Source: Phoronis australis (Eukaryota; Phoronida; Phoronidae). Taken from it: a stretch of DNA of 64,000 nucleotides. The stretch lies in contig NMRA01000304.1 in the NCBI GenBank assembly GCA_002633005.1, forward strand, positions 467,077 through 531,076, given 5' to 3'. Position 1 is the stretch's first letter, and every line of letters begins with the position of its first letter. The notes below the pieces were generated by a model, which saw only the letters and a list, made by a program, of their open reading frames with translations, was not told where the DNA came from and did no database searches. Positions 1 to 12,600 of this stretch are shown here, in pieces. The position numbers and the translations under genes were made by a program.

Positions 1-490
1 GGAAGTTCTTCTGAGGGGTTTTATGGCCAGTCACAACCTCATTTAGGTGTTTTTGTGGTGTCCAGTTGTTGTCTGTGTTGGAGGTTGTTGTTAGACAAAA
101 CTTAGGCACTGTGTTTATGATTGCATAGACAAAACCCAGACCTTATGTTGCCTGTGTTATCTGTTAGATTTTTTTGAGTTGTCAGTTCATGTTGCAAAAT
201 TGGATTTGTGGCAAAAAATGTTCTCGACCATTGTTAACAGTTTAAAATTCGGTCAACTCATAATCATGGTTTTGTGCTTTTACTTTGTGAATCCTTACTG
301 GGGTTTTACCTGTACTGAAACTGTTTAGTCTTAAGGTAGCCGAGGTGGAAGTTACCATAGCAATTGCAAGCACAAGTGAAGTTCAGTTTGATTAATTGCT
401 TTTTAGGAAGTGGATTTTAGCCACTAAGGGTGTATGAAAACTGGCTTAGGGGGCTGAGCACATTCTGTAAATTTTTGTTTTTATTTCCAG

Positions 491-601
491 ATAATGCCCT
501 ATACTGCCATCTTCAGTGACATCAGTAATTTAAATAGAACGATTAGCAAGATCTGGATCAGCAAGCTTTCCAGCTATGGTTGTTACAGTCGAGTCTCTGA
601 G
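491..601 (+). CDS. XPNPEP2: XPNPEP2-like exon (end of second creatinase-like domain)
   Basis: 37 codons, phase 0 on both sides, acceptor tttccag, donor gtatttt. It contains [18 protein letters not shown], which corresponds to the RIWIGTSYTMYGIYEMIPKE region of human XPNPEP2 and leads directly into the next exon. No earlier exon is recognised in bases 1-490. Confidence 0.75.
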
Positions 602-3600
602 GTATTTTATATTGTGTTCAAACAGTAATTTTGACACGATGTTAAGTGACATGGCAGTGTCTGCCAACTGATGCTTTAGTCTAACTTGCTCGACCATATA
701 CATTGACAAGACAACAACTGAAGTTTAATTAAATTGTTAATGAAATCTCGTGTCCTCGAAAATCAGCGAAATTTGAATTTGTTGTTATACATGATTCACA
801 GTTTTAAGGCAAGGTCTCACCAATTTCAGTCAAAAATAATTGGCAAAATTGCACTTTTCCATTTTTCAACGTATTTTAACAATTTTTCAAGATATTGCCT
901 GTTGGTAGCTATGGTACAGAATTTGGATATGACAAGCATAATTCTGGTACTGTGTATCATTTGTGAAAAAATTAAATTTCAACTGTTTGCCTTATTGCAT
1001 GCTGAATTCAGGTGAGATTTTACCCTGACTGCCCTCTAGTGGAAGGTTTGGTGTTTTGGTTTTACTATCTCTGAGTGATGTTTATTGGGCCATCCAATCG
1101 CCACCACATCATTTTTGACCCACCCCTTTGTTGTGTAAAATGGTTGAAGCCAGAGCAGTCCATTAGTGGGCAACCTTTTGCATTTTGAAAGGAAGATCAA
1201 CTCTATCAGTATACATGTTTGTGTTCAAATTGACTAGTTGTCAATTCAGTTAAGTATCTAATTTTCGTTTGGTGTTCCTTCCGGGTGTTTGCTACCACTG
1301 CAATGAAGGTAGTCAAATTTCGATGAAATCTGTAGGTGATATTTTCAGGAAACCACTTTGTACGTGCACAGTATCAAAGAATGCCTCACAGATGCAATAG
1401 CGTTTAACTAAGATGATCAATTTGAACTGTTATTACACCCGTTTGTGTTCAGACAGGCAGTTGATATGGATTAAGATGATTCTGGTTTAATTTGCATGAG
1501 TTTACATATATGGGAACTTAATTGACAGAACGGGGTCAATTTAAACCTTGTCAAATTTCATAGGCTCTGGGTGCAAATCTAATATTAGTAACTGAATGAT
1601 TGAATGTTAAATTTTTAAATCTTTTCTTTTCCTTTAAAGTGTTAGATGCCTTGGACTGTGAAAATATCCACCTGGATTTAAATTGGCTTTATTTGTTGTT
1701 GTTTGTGTTCATGTGGAGAATTTCTGGCTTACACTGGTTACCTCTCTGATTTCCTAAGCCCCAGACAACTTTTATGATCCCTATTCAGCACGCCCTTTGT
1801 ATTGATGCAGATCTGAGTTAATGAAGTAGAAAGGTAATAGCTAGCACTACTTTCTTAACAATGGTGGTCCTTATTACACCTGAATTGTTTTTCACTGGCA
1901 TTTGCACAGAGTTAAAGCCTGCAATGTGGAGAGCAGTTTTAACTGGGTACATGTTAAATATTACAAAAAGACTAAACAGTTAATTTGCATTGATGTTGAC
2001 AAAGGGACACTTCCCAAAGAAACATTGGTTTTAAATATGTTACATATCTGTTTTCATTACTTTATTTTAATACTCCTGTCTACTTGCTTTTTTTCTCACG
2101 GGTTAGGGTTGCTATCTTTTCATTTTGTGTTTAAACGAAGCATCAAAACAACTTAGAAGTTGTGAACCCATCCCTGATATTTCCAGATTACAGCTACACC
2201 AAGCATGTCACAGCAAACAAAACTCTTCGTGCCATTACTTCAAGTTCAATCTTTATCAGAACTCAAATCATAAAATATATACAAATGTGCAAATATGGTG
2301 ATAGCCAAACTGAAGATTTGGAACCTCTTGACAATTTTGGTTGCAGTAACTACATAACTATTCTAGCTTTTTCTCAGTAATAAAAAATGAAATCACAGCT
2401 CTTGCCCACCAACCAACCTCACCCACTGCTTACATTCTCTCGTCCACTTAAAAGCTTAAGCCATCTATAATAGTTGCCTTCACAGGTGTTCCATAACAAC
2501 TACAAGCTAACTATCGAAACTGGCGCATTTCCGCGAATAGCAGTTTTCCAGTTAGTGTACTACTCCTGAAGTAAAGTAGTTCGGCATGCACCCGGCCATA
2601 AGCGATGTTTTAAAAATTATTGACATCTACATGTCGTGAACACATCCACTAAAACAAGAAACTGTAGGAACACCGCATTTATCCACCTTCACTCTTATCA
2701 GGCTTCTATTGTGAGTCAGCATGCGTGAATAATTGGCTGATAAGCCACCTCTGGAACTACTTTGGGCTGAATGGATGACCAGGCCATAAAATGATAATTA
2801 GCCAAGACCAGTTATTATAATGCAACAAAGAACAAGTAATAATGTCTTGCATCACCTAGCCTTGGTGGAAAGCTGTATACTGTATTGGCTCAAACAAACG
2901 CNCTCTTCGTGCCATTACTTCAAGTTCAATCTTTATCAGAACTCAAATCATAAAATATATACAAATGTGCAAATATGGTGATAGCCAAACTGAAGATTTG
3001 GAACCTCTTGACAATTTTGGTTGCAGTAACTACATAACTATTCTAGCTTTTTCTCAGTAATAAAAAATGAAATCACAGCTCTTGCCCACCAACCAACCTC
3101 ACCCACTGCTTACATTCTCTCGTCCACTTAAAAGCTTAAGCCATCTATAATAGTTGCCTTCACAGGTGTTCCATAACAACTACAAGCTAACTATCGAAAC
3201 TGGCGCATTTCCGCGAATAGCAGTTTTCCAGTTAGTGTACTACTCCTGAAGTAAAGTAGTTCGGCATGCACTCGGCCATAAGAGCTGTTTTAAAAATTAT
3301 TGATATCTAATTTAGTCACTGTGTGTTGTTCATAGATGTTTCAATGTAGCTTAGTTGTATATTAAAAGAATAATCCACGTGATATTGTTAACTCTGATCA
3401 TCGAGTACATCAATACGCACATTTGTTTAATCATACCTAATGTTTGTAGCTTTTAGCTTAAATTGATTTTTAAAATTCGAAAACCAAACTTGGTTGTTTT
3501 TTTTTCCATCTGAATACAGCTGTGGTATTTGTTTTTAATAACTGTTGGTTAATGCATTTTGAAAATTCGCCAGTATGTACAGGCAGAGGTGTTTACTACA

Positions 3601-6600
3601 GTTTATGGTTGAGTAATTACACTTAATTGGGTCTTGCTTGCACCGGACAATGCAGTCATCGCAACTGAGTACGATTCTGGCGTCACGCTCACTTTGAACC
3701 CTGTAAAAGCCGCTCAGAAGGACGAGCGTTGAAAAGTCACGCATATCTTTAGAAATGTGTGACTTATGTGTAAGCGTATTCTTCACGGCATGTACATATT
3801 TGTTTTATATGAATGTGAAAAATCTAATTTAACTGCAAAAATTCTCTCATTTTGATGTAGTGATTTGCAACCATAGGTGAAAGCAATTATTGAAAATGAC
3901 TAGATGATACATAATTTGTGCAATTCTTCTCAGGACAAACTCGTGTCTAGCTACTCTCCTATTGCCTTGATGAAGGCGATGAAAAACTCCGTAGAGAGAC
4001 AAGGAATGGCAAACAGTCACGTAAGTGTCTGTTACACATCCGTGATGCTTTACTTGTGCTGTTTTAGAAAATTCCGTTTGTCATTTTTCACTTCTTTTAT
4101 ATACCATGATCTGTGATAAGTTTTGAAATGTTTCGACTCGAAGGAAGATGGCTGTTCAGTTTTGATGTGTAGTTTTAAAGCGAACGCTTTATTATTCTAA
4201 AGGTGTGCGCTGTTGTGCTCTTATGTACAAAAAGTTCAAAATAGGTTAAAGTCAGTTTTTATGGTTTCCATCACAAAATGATGGTGTTACTTCTTTTTTG
4301 GCCTTAAATAGCCTGCGCTAAAAAAGTGTCTTATATTTTTATAATATTTCATTTCTAAAGCAAATTTATAAATGTATTTGTTTGGTATTTGTTTTGCACC
4401 AGGATATTTACTGAAAAATTACAGTAATTTTTCTATTGTTTAAGGCCTGCCACTTTTTCGTATAAATTGTTAATTAGTTACAAAGCATTGTGTTAAGACT
4501 TTTTAGTCTTTATGAAATCCCATACAAGTTGTTACAGTTTTCTCGACTATCATTTTGCTTTCATTTTAAAACTCTATTTTGTCATAGCCTATGATGCTTA
4601 AGCGAACAGTTAAAAAACAATTCCTAATATTGTTTTGAAAAGCACTGATTAAAGGATACTACCAGTAAATGTTTTAGGCGAGTCAGACTAATCATTTCTA
4701 TGATGTTCCGATGTTTTTTAAATTTCTACACCTAACCTCAATGAATGAATAACAATAATCGTGCTGTTTTTCTCCAAGGGAGTTGAAACACTTTACAAAA
4801 AGAGCCATAACAGATTGTTTGTGACAATATGATCGTGGTTTTGTTTTTTTAGGTACGCGACGCAGTTGCCTTGATCACTTTCATGGCATTTTTGGAAAAG
4901 GAGATTGAAAGTGGAAAACGATACACAGAGATGTCTGCAGCTGCTAAACTGAAGGAATACAGAAGGTAAGACTTACTTTACGACAGCATCAACAGCAGCA
5001 GCAGCAGCAGCTGCAGCAGCTGCAGCAGCACAAGTTAAGGTTGTGTAAGAAACTAGGAAAATGTCCAAATTTGGTAATTGTGGAACATCACATCTCAGAT
5101 TCATATGAAACTTTCACAACGTAGGGTTTATGCACTGTTTTCTAAATTGCTGTAAGTCACCTTTAAAATGTTTCACTTTTTCCTGGGGTTGTACAAAGAA
5201 GACTCAAAAGTTGCATAAAATGAAAACAGAATATTTTAGAAAACTCAGGTAACAGCATTTTCGAGATTGCATCTTGAATGTTTATAACAAGTGAAATTCG
5301 TATATGTCATTGATGTTTTGCTATGAGTGTACCCATCTTGTTTGTTAAAATTTATTTAAAAGACATTGTCACATGACCTAATGAGTGACAGATAGACAAC
5401 AGATAAACATTTAAGTCTATGTGCTTTCTACTTTCACAGACTTAATTTGGTCAAATGCACTGACTTGTTTAATTAGGTAATACATGATCTTAAAGCAATA
5501 CTCTAAAATTGTGAAGAAAGAAACAACCAAAATCAGGTTTAAGAGGTCCCTTGCTAACAAACTACAGGTAAATGTTTTTAGATTTTCCAGCAATGATGTT
5601 TGATGATAGAAATCAAAATAGGATGGGTGGGGGAGGTGCAGCTGAGATCAGGCGTGGGGAGGTGGAAACTGAGGGCTGGGTCAAGAAAGAAAGATGAGAA
5701 CTGGAAAGTTTTTGAACACCTGCAATAATGTGGATTGTGGATCATGACCACACAGGTGTCACAACCAGTGCACAGGGAACATATACTACATCCATGTTGC
5801 AGTCATACAGAAATGGCAGAGTGGTGCGTGTATGCTAAACCCAACCAGCTCATAAGGCAATTTTATTATGATAGATGGTCCCGAGTAACTTAAGCTCAAC
5901 CACTTGGGACTGTTAAAATTCCTTAACAAACAATAAAATCAGTTGGTCATCCATATGATTTCACACTTTAATGATATCTCAAACCTTATTCATGAAAATT
6001 GACCGTTTTTATAATATTTCACATGTCAAGCAACATGCCTTATCTTCATCCTCGGGGAACTTCAAGTGCGAAATATATAGCATGTATCAAGAAAAAAAGA
6101 TTTAGCGCAACCACCTTCAAATTTGTTTACCACTTCTCCGGGGTCAAAGGTTACAGAGTTGTCACTCAAAATCGAATCTCCTGGCGCCAGGCCTAGAGCA
6201 GTTCTATATGTACCCTTAGTCCTTTCATTCACCAAGTCACCATAATACTGAGTCAACGAGGTATATATAGCTTGGAAAGATGCCATGGAAAACGAAGATA
6301 AAGCATTCATCAATCTCAAAAACACTGTTAGGGTTTTCTTTTCAAATACCTAGTTTTTGCACACCGTAAAACAGATGAATAAGCTACTATTTTTTACAAA
6401 AATATGTTGCGTTCTGCGAGTTAAGTTGGCGTAGAAACAAAACTAATTGAGTAACCGAAAATTCGAATGTTTTTGAGGTAAATTATGAAGTTTTCATTAA
6501 AATGGGCTTTAATTCTTTAAAATCGACCGATGGGTTATTTTGCTATGAATGTACCTTTCTTGAAGATGAAATTTTGACTCAAAAAGGTGGTAACGTAATA

Positions 6601-9600
6601 ATTAAATAAAACATAGTTTTATAATCTATGATCATTTATCTTTCAAAATATTTATACTTTTGCTAGTTGACACAGCCGGTTTTTTGATAATTATACAAGA
6701 CAGAATGAATAAATGACTATATAAGGTTTGAGATAACCTTAAGCTCACAGTGACAATAACTTAATAGTGGCCTAACACAATCAAAACATTTTGTTTTCAT
6801 TTTTCTGTCTTTTGATACACTCAAATCAGTAATTAAAAACAGCATGTCCAGGTGTGATGGTCCATAAAGTCACCATCCTTGAATTTTGGCTATTTTGCAT
6901 TGCTGGTCTGTATTTGTGATAAGTTTTCTTGCATGTGATGTTTTCCATACCGTAGCAAACAGGCTAACAACATGGGACTGAGTTTTCCCTCCATTTCTTC
7001 TGTTGGTTCCAACGGGGCCATCATTCACTACAAACCGACGAAAGAGACCGATAGAGAACTGACCACAAAGGATATGTACTTGCTGGACTCTGGTGGACAG
7101 TACTTGTAAGTGGTGGTCAAGATATGTTGAGATTTGGCAGAATGAATTTTCATAGCAGGCACCGTTAAATAGTGTAGGGAATTATGCTCAGATTTGTTAG
7201 GCGTTTGGACTTTTGTAGCCATGAAAGTGAGATCTTGCAACTGAAGTTTCCATTAGTTCTGGATTCCAATTTACAAAACTCATTGAAAGTTCAAAACTTG
7301 TAGCCATTAATTTTGAACATTAAGGTGCTTTTAATGTCTTTCATTTTGTGAATGCTTAAAAATGCCTAAACTTATGTCTGAAAATGTCAAAAAATTAAAG
7401 TATCTAAATTTGTTTTAAAATTTGTTTATTTATTATTTTATTTGCTCTCTGGAGTTGAATCTTATTTATTTCATAATTCCTTGAATTCATTGTATTTTGT
7501 TGTTTTCCATGTTGGTCGGAGGTGTATTGAATTATTTCTCGTACCTCCTGGAAACCAGAAATGATAAATTTTAATGAAATAAATCAAATCAAGTAGCATT
7601 TCCTTTTTAAGTGCTGAAAGTCATACTGGCCTCTTTAGATACAGTAAGATTAACAGAAGTCAAACATACACGTGGAAGAATCTCATAAGTTTCAGACAAA
7701 GCATAATTGCCAAAACTGCATTTTTTCAATTTTCAACTGCTTCTAACGTTGTGAAAGCCCAAAAGTGTTTAAAATATTGTCTGTTGGTAGCTTTAGTCAG
7801 GAACTTGAATACGGCTTAATGGTACTGTGTATCATTCATGAAAAAACGAGACCACAGTTTCACCTGTCTCCCTAGTATGGCATTGTGTCTTTTAAGACAT
7901 AAAAATTGGTGTGACTTTACCGTAAGTCATTTTTATTGGGAAAAATACCGCTGTTTTGCAGTACGGTTGTTCCACTTTGTGCACTCAATCCTTCGGATGA
8001 GTTGGATACTCATGTGAGATCTCTCAGTGCGGTAGGACCTGACTTATGCGAATTTTACTGTATTTGATTGCTGACGCATTGAAGCTTGACTTTCAATTAT
8101 TTTCAGCTGTACAGTAAAAATCTGGCTCACATTATGATGGCCAGGAGAAATTTCGTTTTCTTGTTTTCTTTTCCATGAAAGTTATTTACCACCTAATTAA
8201 CTGTATTCCATCTTCCATCTTCCTAGTGAAAATATATGCTGCAACCAGCAGATAATATTTTCATAAACTGTGCACATCTGTAACAACGCTAAAAGGCTTT
8301 GAAAATGAGAAATGGGTAATATTGGCAGATATCGGTGAGATGTTATTGTAACATAGCTTTTGAGAAAAAATTTTATACAGACATTATGGACTAAATTGTT
8401 TGTTGTAATACCTGACGAAATTGGTTGTTTCTCGTTATTCTTTTGCAAAATGATTGTACTTCAGGTCAAAAACTTAATTCTGTTTGAGCATTGTATCTAC
8501 AGTCTTTGCGATACTTTCACAGTGACATTGTTCTTACTTATGCAGGGATGGAACGACAGATGTGACGAGAACTTTTCATTTTGGCACACCCACAGACTTT
8601 GAAAAGGTATGCTCTGATTGTACAGGATGGGATGAAAATCTAGCAGAATCGAGCGTTTTTGAGAATCGAATGTCATCTTGAGCATTCATAATTACATTGC
8701 ACTTACTGCGAAGTCGGTGGCAAGTTTTCTCCTGTGTCGATTGGCCCGAGTTTTGCTCACTATGATTGGGTACAATCAGACGTGGCTTGCATCAGCACTT
8801 CAGGTTTTGAACCCGAATTCTTAGCAAGAGACATTTAATATGCTGTCCAGTGTTAAGTTTTAAATTCGCACTTTCACAGATGGGACAAAGTTATCTTTGC
8901 CTTCGTCTTGAGGAAATACATTCCAGCAACTTTGAATGAAAAAATAAACATCCAACTCTGAGAGGAGTTTCATTAATTTGAAGAGTGAAAGTCGCAGAAC
9001 TAGCACAATGGGTTCTTCTTGTAAAACTGCTTTCTGGAGAAACTTGACATCACAGATGTTTACTTTGTTTAATTAAATTAAGCACAACACCTGATTCATA
9101 CAGAAATTGTGTAACTCCAACCAGCTCTTTTGGCCTCAGGAGAAAACTTGACTACGGAATATGATTTTCTTTATTTTTTTGTATGGTTCTGAAATGTTCA
9201 TACTATAAATTTGAATACAGAAATTGATAAACATAATGTGATGAGTAATCGTAAAGTCATTAACCATTCCCTAGACACAATTTTTAGTTGTAACTGTCAC
9301 CCATGGAACAGTTTAGCCAAATACAAGTAATTTAGTTCATTTTAAAAATTCCATCCACCATAAGCTTCGAGTACTTCTTTAATTTTCCAATTCTCTTTAG
9401 GAAGCCTATACCCTCGTTCTTATGGGCTCAATAGATCTTGCCAGGGCTGTTTGGCCTGAAGGAGTTTATGGTAAGGTCTTGTTTGGCTGTACTTTGTCAT
9501 GATCCCGGTGTGTGTTTCACTATGACTCCATTCTTTTGCACAAAAAGATGCGTGCCAAAATTGTTACTTTTTTACTTTTCAAAAGCTGTCTACCTTCCTG

Positions 9601-12600
9601 TAAATAATGGAAACTATCAAATGTTGTTTTAGGACACCTACACAGTACAACCTTAATGCATGTAGTAAACTAAAATGTTATTAATTTTTATTTCGTGGAG
9701 ACATTTGACAAAATAAATTTCACTAGTCAGCAAAGTTTTGTGCTAGGAATTAACTGTTAGTGATGTTAATAAACGGACCTTCAGAGGGGTTTCAGGTCAT
9801 TATCTTATCATTGTGTCTGAAAACCAACGATTTATTACATAACCACTGATACTTCTGTCCTATGATTGGCTGAAACACAGTTATTATTTTTTGTAGGAAA
9901 TATGCTAGATTCTAACTGTTGATCTCTTCACTGTTACTGCAGGTCGTGCCATAGATGCCTTTGCACGTGGTCCGTTATGGAGGGCTGGATTGGACTATAG
10001 GCACGGGACAGGGCACGGTATTGGTCACTTTCTCAGTGTTCATGAAGGTAAGCGAGGCTAAACTTAGTAAATTAGTTAAGGTATGAGGTTAAACTGAAAG
10101 TTAGTTGAGTGTTAAGGAGCACATTGATAATAGTTCTTGTCATTTAAACTCATGACTGGGTGTTTAATTCATCATTAACAGTGGTCAGGATGCAAATTGG
10201 GAAAATATTTTATGACGAGAAATGTGTTTTCTCATAATTTAAGGTCAGTGTCTACCTTTGTTACTAAACATTTGATTTTTTTAAAATAACTTTTGAACTA
10301 TTAACAGTAGACTCATAAAACTATATATTTTTAAAATCATTGAGTATCACACAATGATTTATCTTACTGTGTGCATGAAAATAATATTCTGACATTTGTG
10401 ATCACGCGGCTACATTTTTTCTGAAGAATTACATTTTTCATGGAGATGGCCTTATTTTCCATAAACATTTTTGCTCAAAACTTGTAAATTCTGTTTCTTT
10501 GTTCTATTAGGTACAAAATAATGTCTGGGATTTTCTTTTAAGGCCTCTTAGTCCAAGAAATCTGCTGTCAAAAATCAAGACTTCAACATTTTTGAAAAAG
10601 CGAAAGTCTTGATTTTTTACCTCAGATTTCTGAGGCTCAATGCCTTAAGAAATCCCAGACAGTGTTTTGCAGCTAATAAAACAACGAAACAGAATTTGCA
10701 AGTTTTGAGGACAAAAACGAATTTGTGGAAAAATCGTCGAGCTCCGTGAAAAATTGTAATTTTTTACGGAAGTGCAATCATGTGATAACAAACTTTTGAA
10801 CATGTTTTCATGCACAAAATAAGATTCTCTGATTTTTTAAAATCCCTACTATATTTTTAAAAAAATGTAGTTTTATAGGTTGAGTATTAATAGTTGAAAG
10901 CTATTTTAAAAAATCTGTGGTAACGAAGGTAGCCAGTGACCTTAATGGAATGGCTATAAAGTTTACCTGTTGAAACGCTTGATCTGCCTATGGTAATTCT
11001 TCGCTTATTTCGATCAAAAACTTCCAAAAGTGTCATTTTTGAATTTTTCAAAGGCCTGTTACTTTGTTACGAATAATTGAAACTTCACTTCAACGTTGAT
11101 TTATGATATCTACCCAGTACAAACTATGCTATTATTTTCGGTGGCCCGAAAGTATCATCGCTATTTTAGTTTATTAATTTTTTTATTTTTCCTTTTCCAC
11201 CTAGGAAGAAATATTTCAACCCAGGTGGAAACTATTTTCACCCGGGTGGAAATTATTTCAACCTAGGTGGAAATTATTTTCACCCGGGTGGAAACTATTT
11301 CAACTTTGTGGAAATTATTTTCACCGGGGTGGAAATTATTTCAACCTAGGTGGAAATTATTTTCACCTGGGTGGAAACTTTTTCAATCTAGGTGGAAATT
11401 ATTTTCACCCGGCTGGAAATTATTTTCACCTGGGTGAAAATGTTATACATCCGGGCACCTATTTTCAGCTGTGTTGTGATTGGATGAAGTCTTGTATGTG
11501 AAGGTCGATTGGGCCAGCCATTTTCTTCAACAAAGTTCAGATTAGGTTGCAATGTCGGCGCCTTATCTGCCTCTTGGATTTGCCGAGGACTTTAACAGAG
11601 ACAGTGTGATTACATATTACTCTTAGTTCCAAAACAACTCTCTGAATAAAGTTGCCGGATTTCAGCAACGAACCCAAGCCATTAACAAATATAGTGTATG
11701 GTGTAGAACGTTGAGAAATTTCCGATAAATAAATGACATATTATTGTTGTTGTCCAAAACCCTCACCCTCCCCGTGCTGACAGGTTTCAAAGGCTTAAAG
11801 TTACACAACTAGCAACAAAAAGCACAGATAGTATTATAAATATCCCACAAATGGTAAAAGACGTATGGTGAATCACATTGTATGGATTCACAAGAGGATA
11901 CAAATTTTGGTAAATAACCAGCATGATTAATTAATTATACACCAGTCTTAAAAATTACTTAACATTGTTTCTAATTAGAGTATAATTGTCAACAGTGTCA
12001 GAAATGTCACTAACCAATAGTGTAATACAACACATAATTTCTCATTAAAATACGTATTTGTGTATGACCATTGCAATGACAATCACCTTCAGTAACCAGC
12101 GTATAACAGTACAAAGTATTCAAGATTAAATGATACTGTAAGGTACAGTCCAGATAAAGTAAAAAAATTCCAAATTAGTAACTTTCCATGAAATACTTAC
12201 AGCTCTGGTCCCTGTGGTCTCCAAACATGAACTAGCACTCGGGTGTGAAACTAGTTGCGCAGTAGAACCTTTCCTATTAACGTCCTCTTTTTCCTTGATT
12301 CGCTTGTTATGTGAAGTTGAAGACGGAGGTATCTTATAGCTGAATAGTTTGACAGATCATCGATATTTAAGGGATTGCCAAAGTTTGTCCTTAATAGTTT
12401 GCATATGTCCAGGTTAACCTAAAGTGGGCCAGCACACTGAACTCAAGACTGTTTAAAATTAATTTTGTGTTGATGACAGAAACCAAACAACTTAAAGGGA
12501 CTCAAATTGATAATTGTCGAAATTAATTGCTAAAAAGGAAACCTTTCGGGGTCAAGCGAAATTTCTTGCACAGATTGTCCTGTATATGTCTGCAAACATG

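Larger units (their letters stand above)
1705..3630 (+). repeat. Interspersed repeat, forward copy in XPNPEP2-like intron
   Basis: The stretch from about 1705 to 3630 is related, in reverse complement, to 46862-47745. Shared landmarks are the TAGCCCCAGACAAC block (1758), AACCCATCCCTGA (2166), a GGTGATAGCCAAA block (2297) and TGCATTTTGAAAATTCGCC (3551). No coding sequence recognised. The contig-join duplication inflates this copy. Confidence 0.7.
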
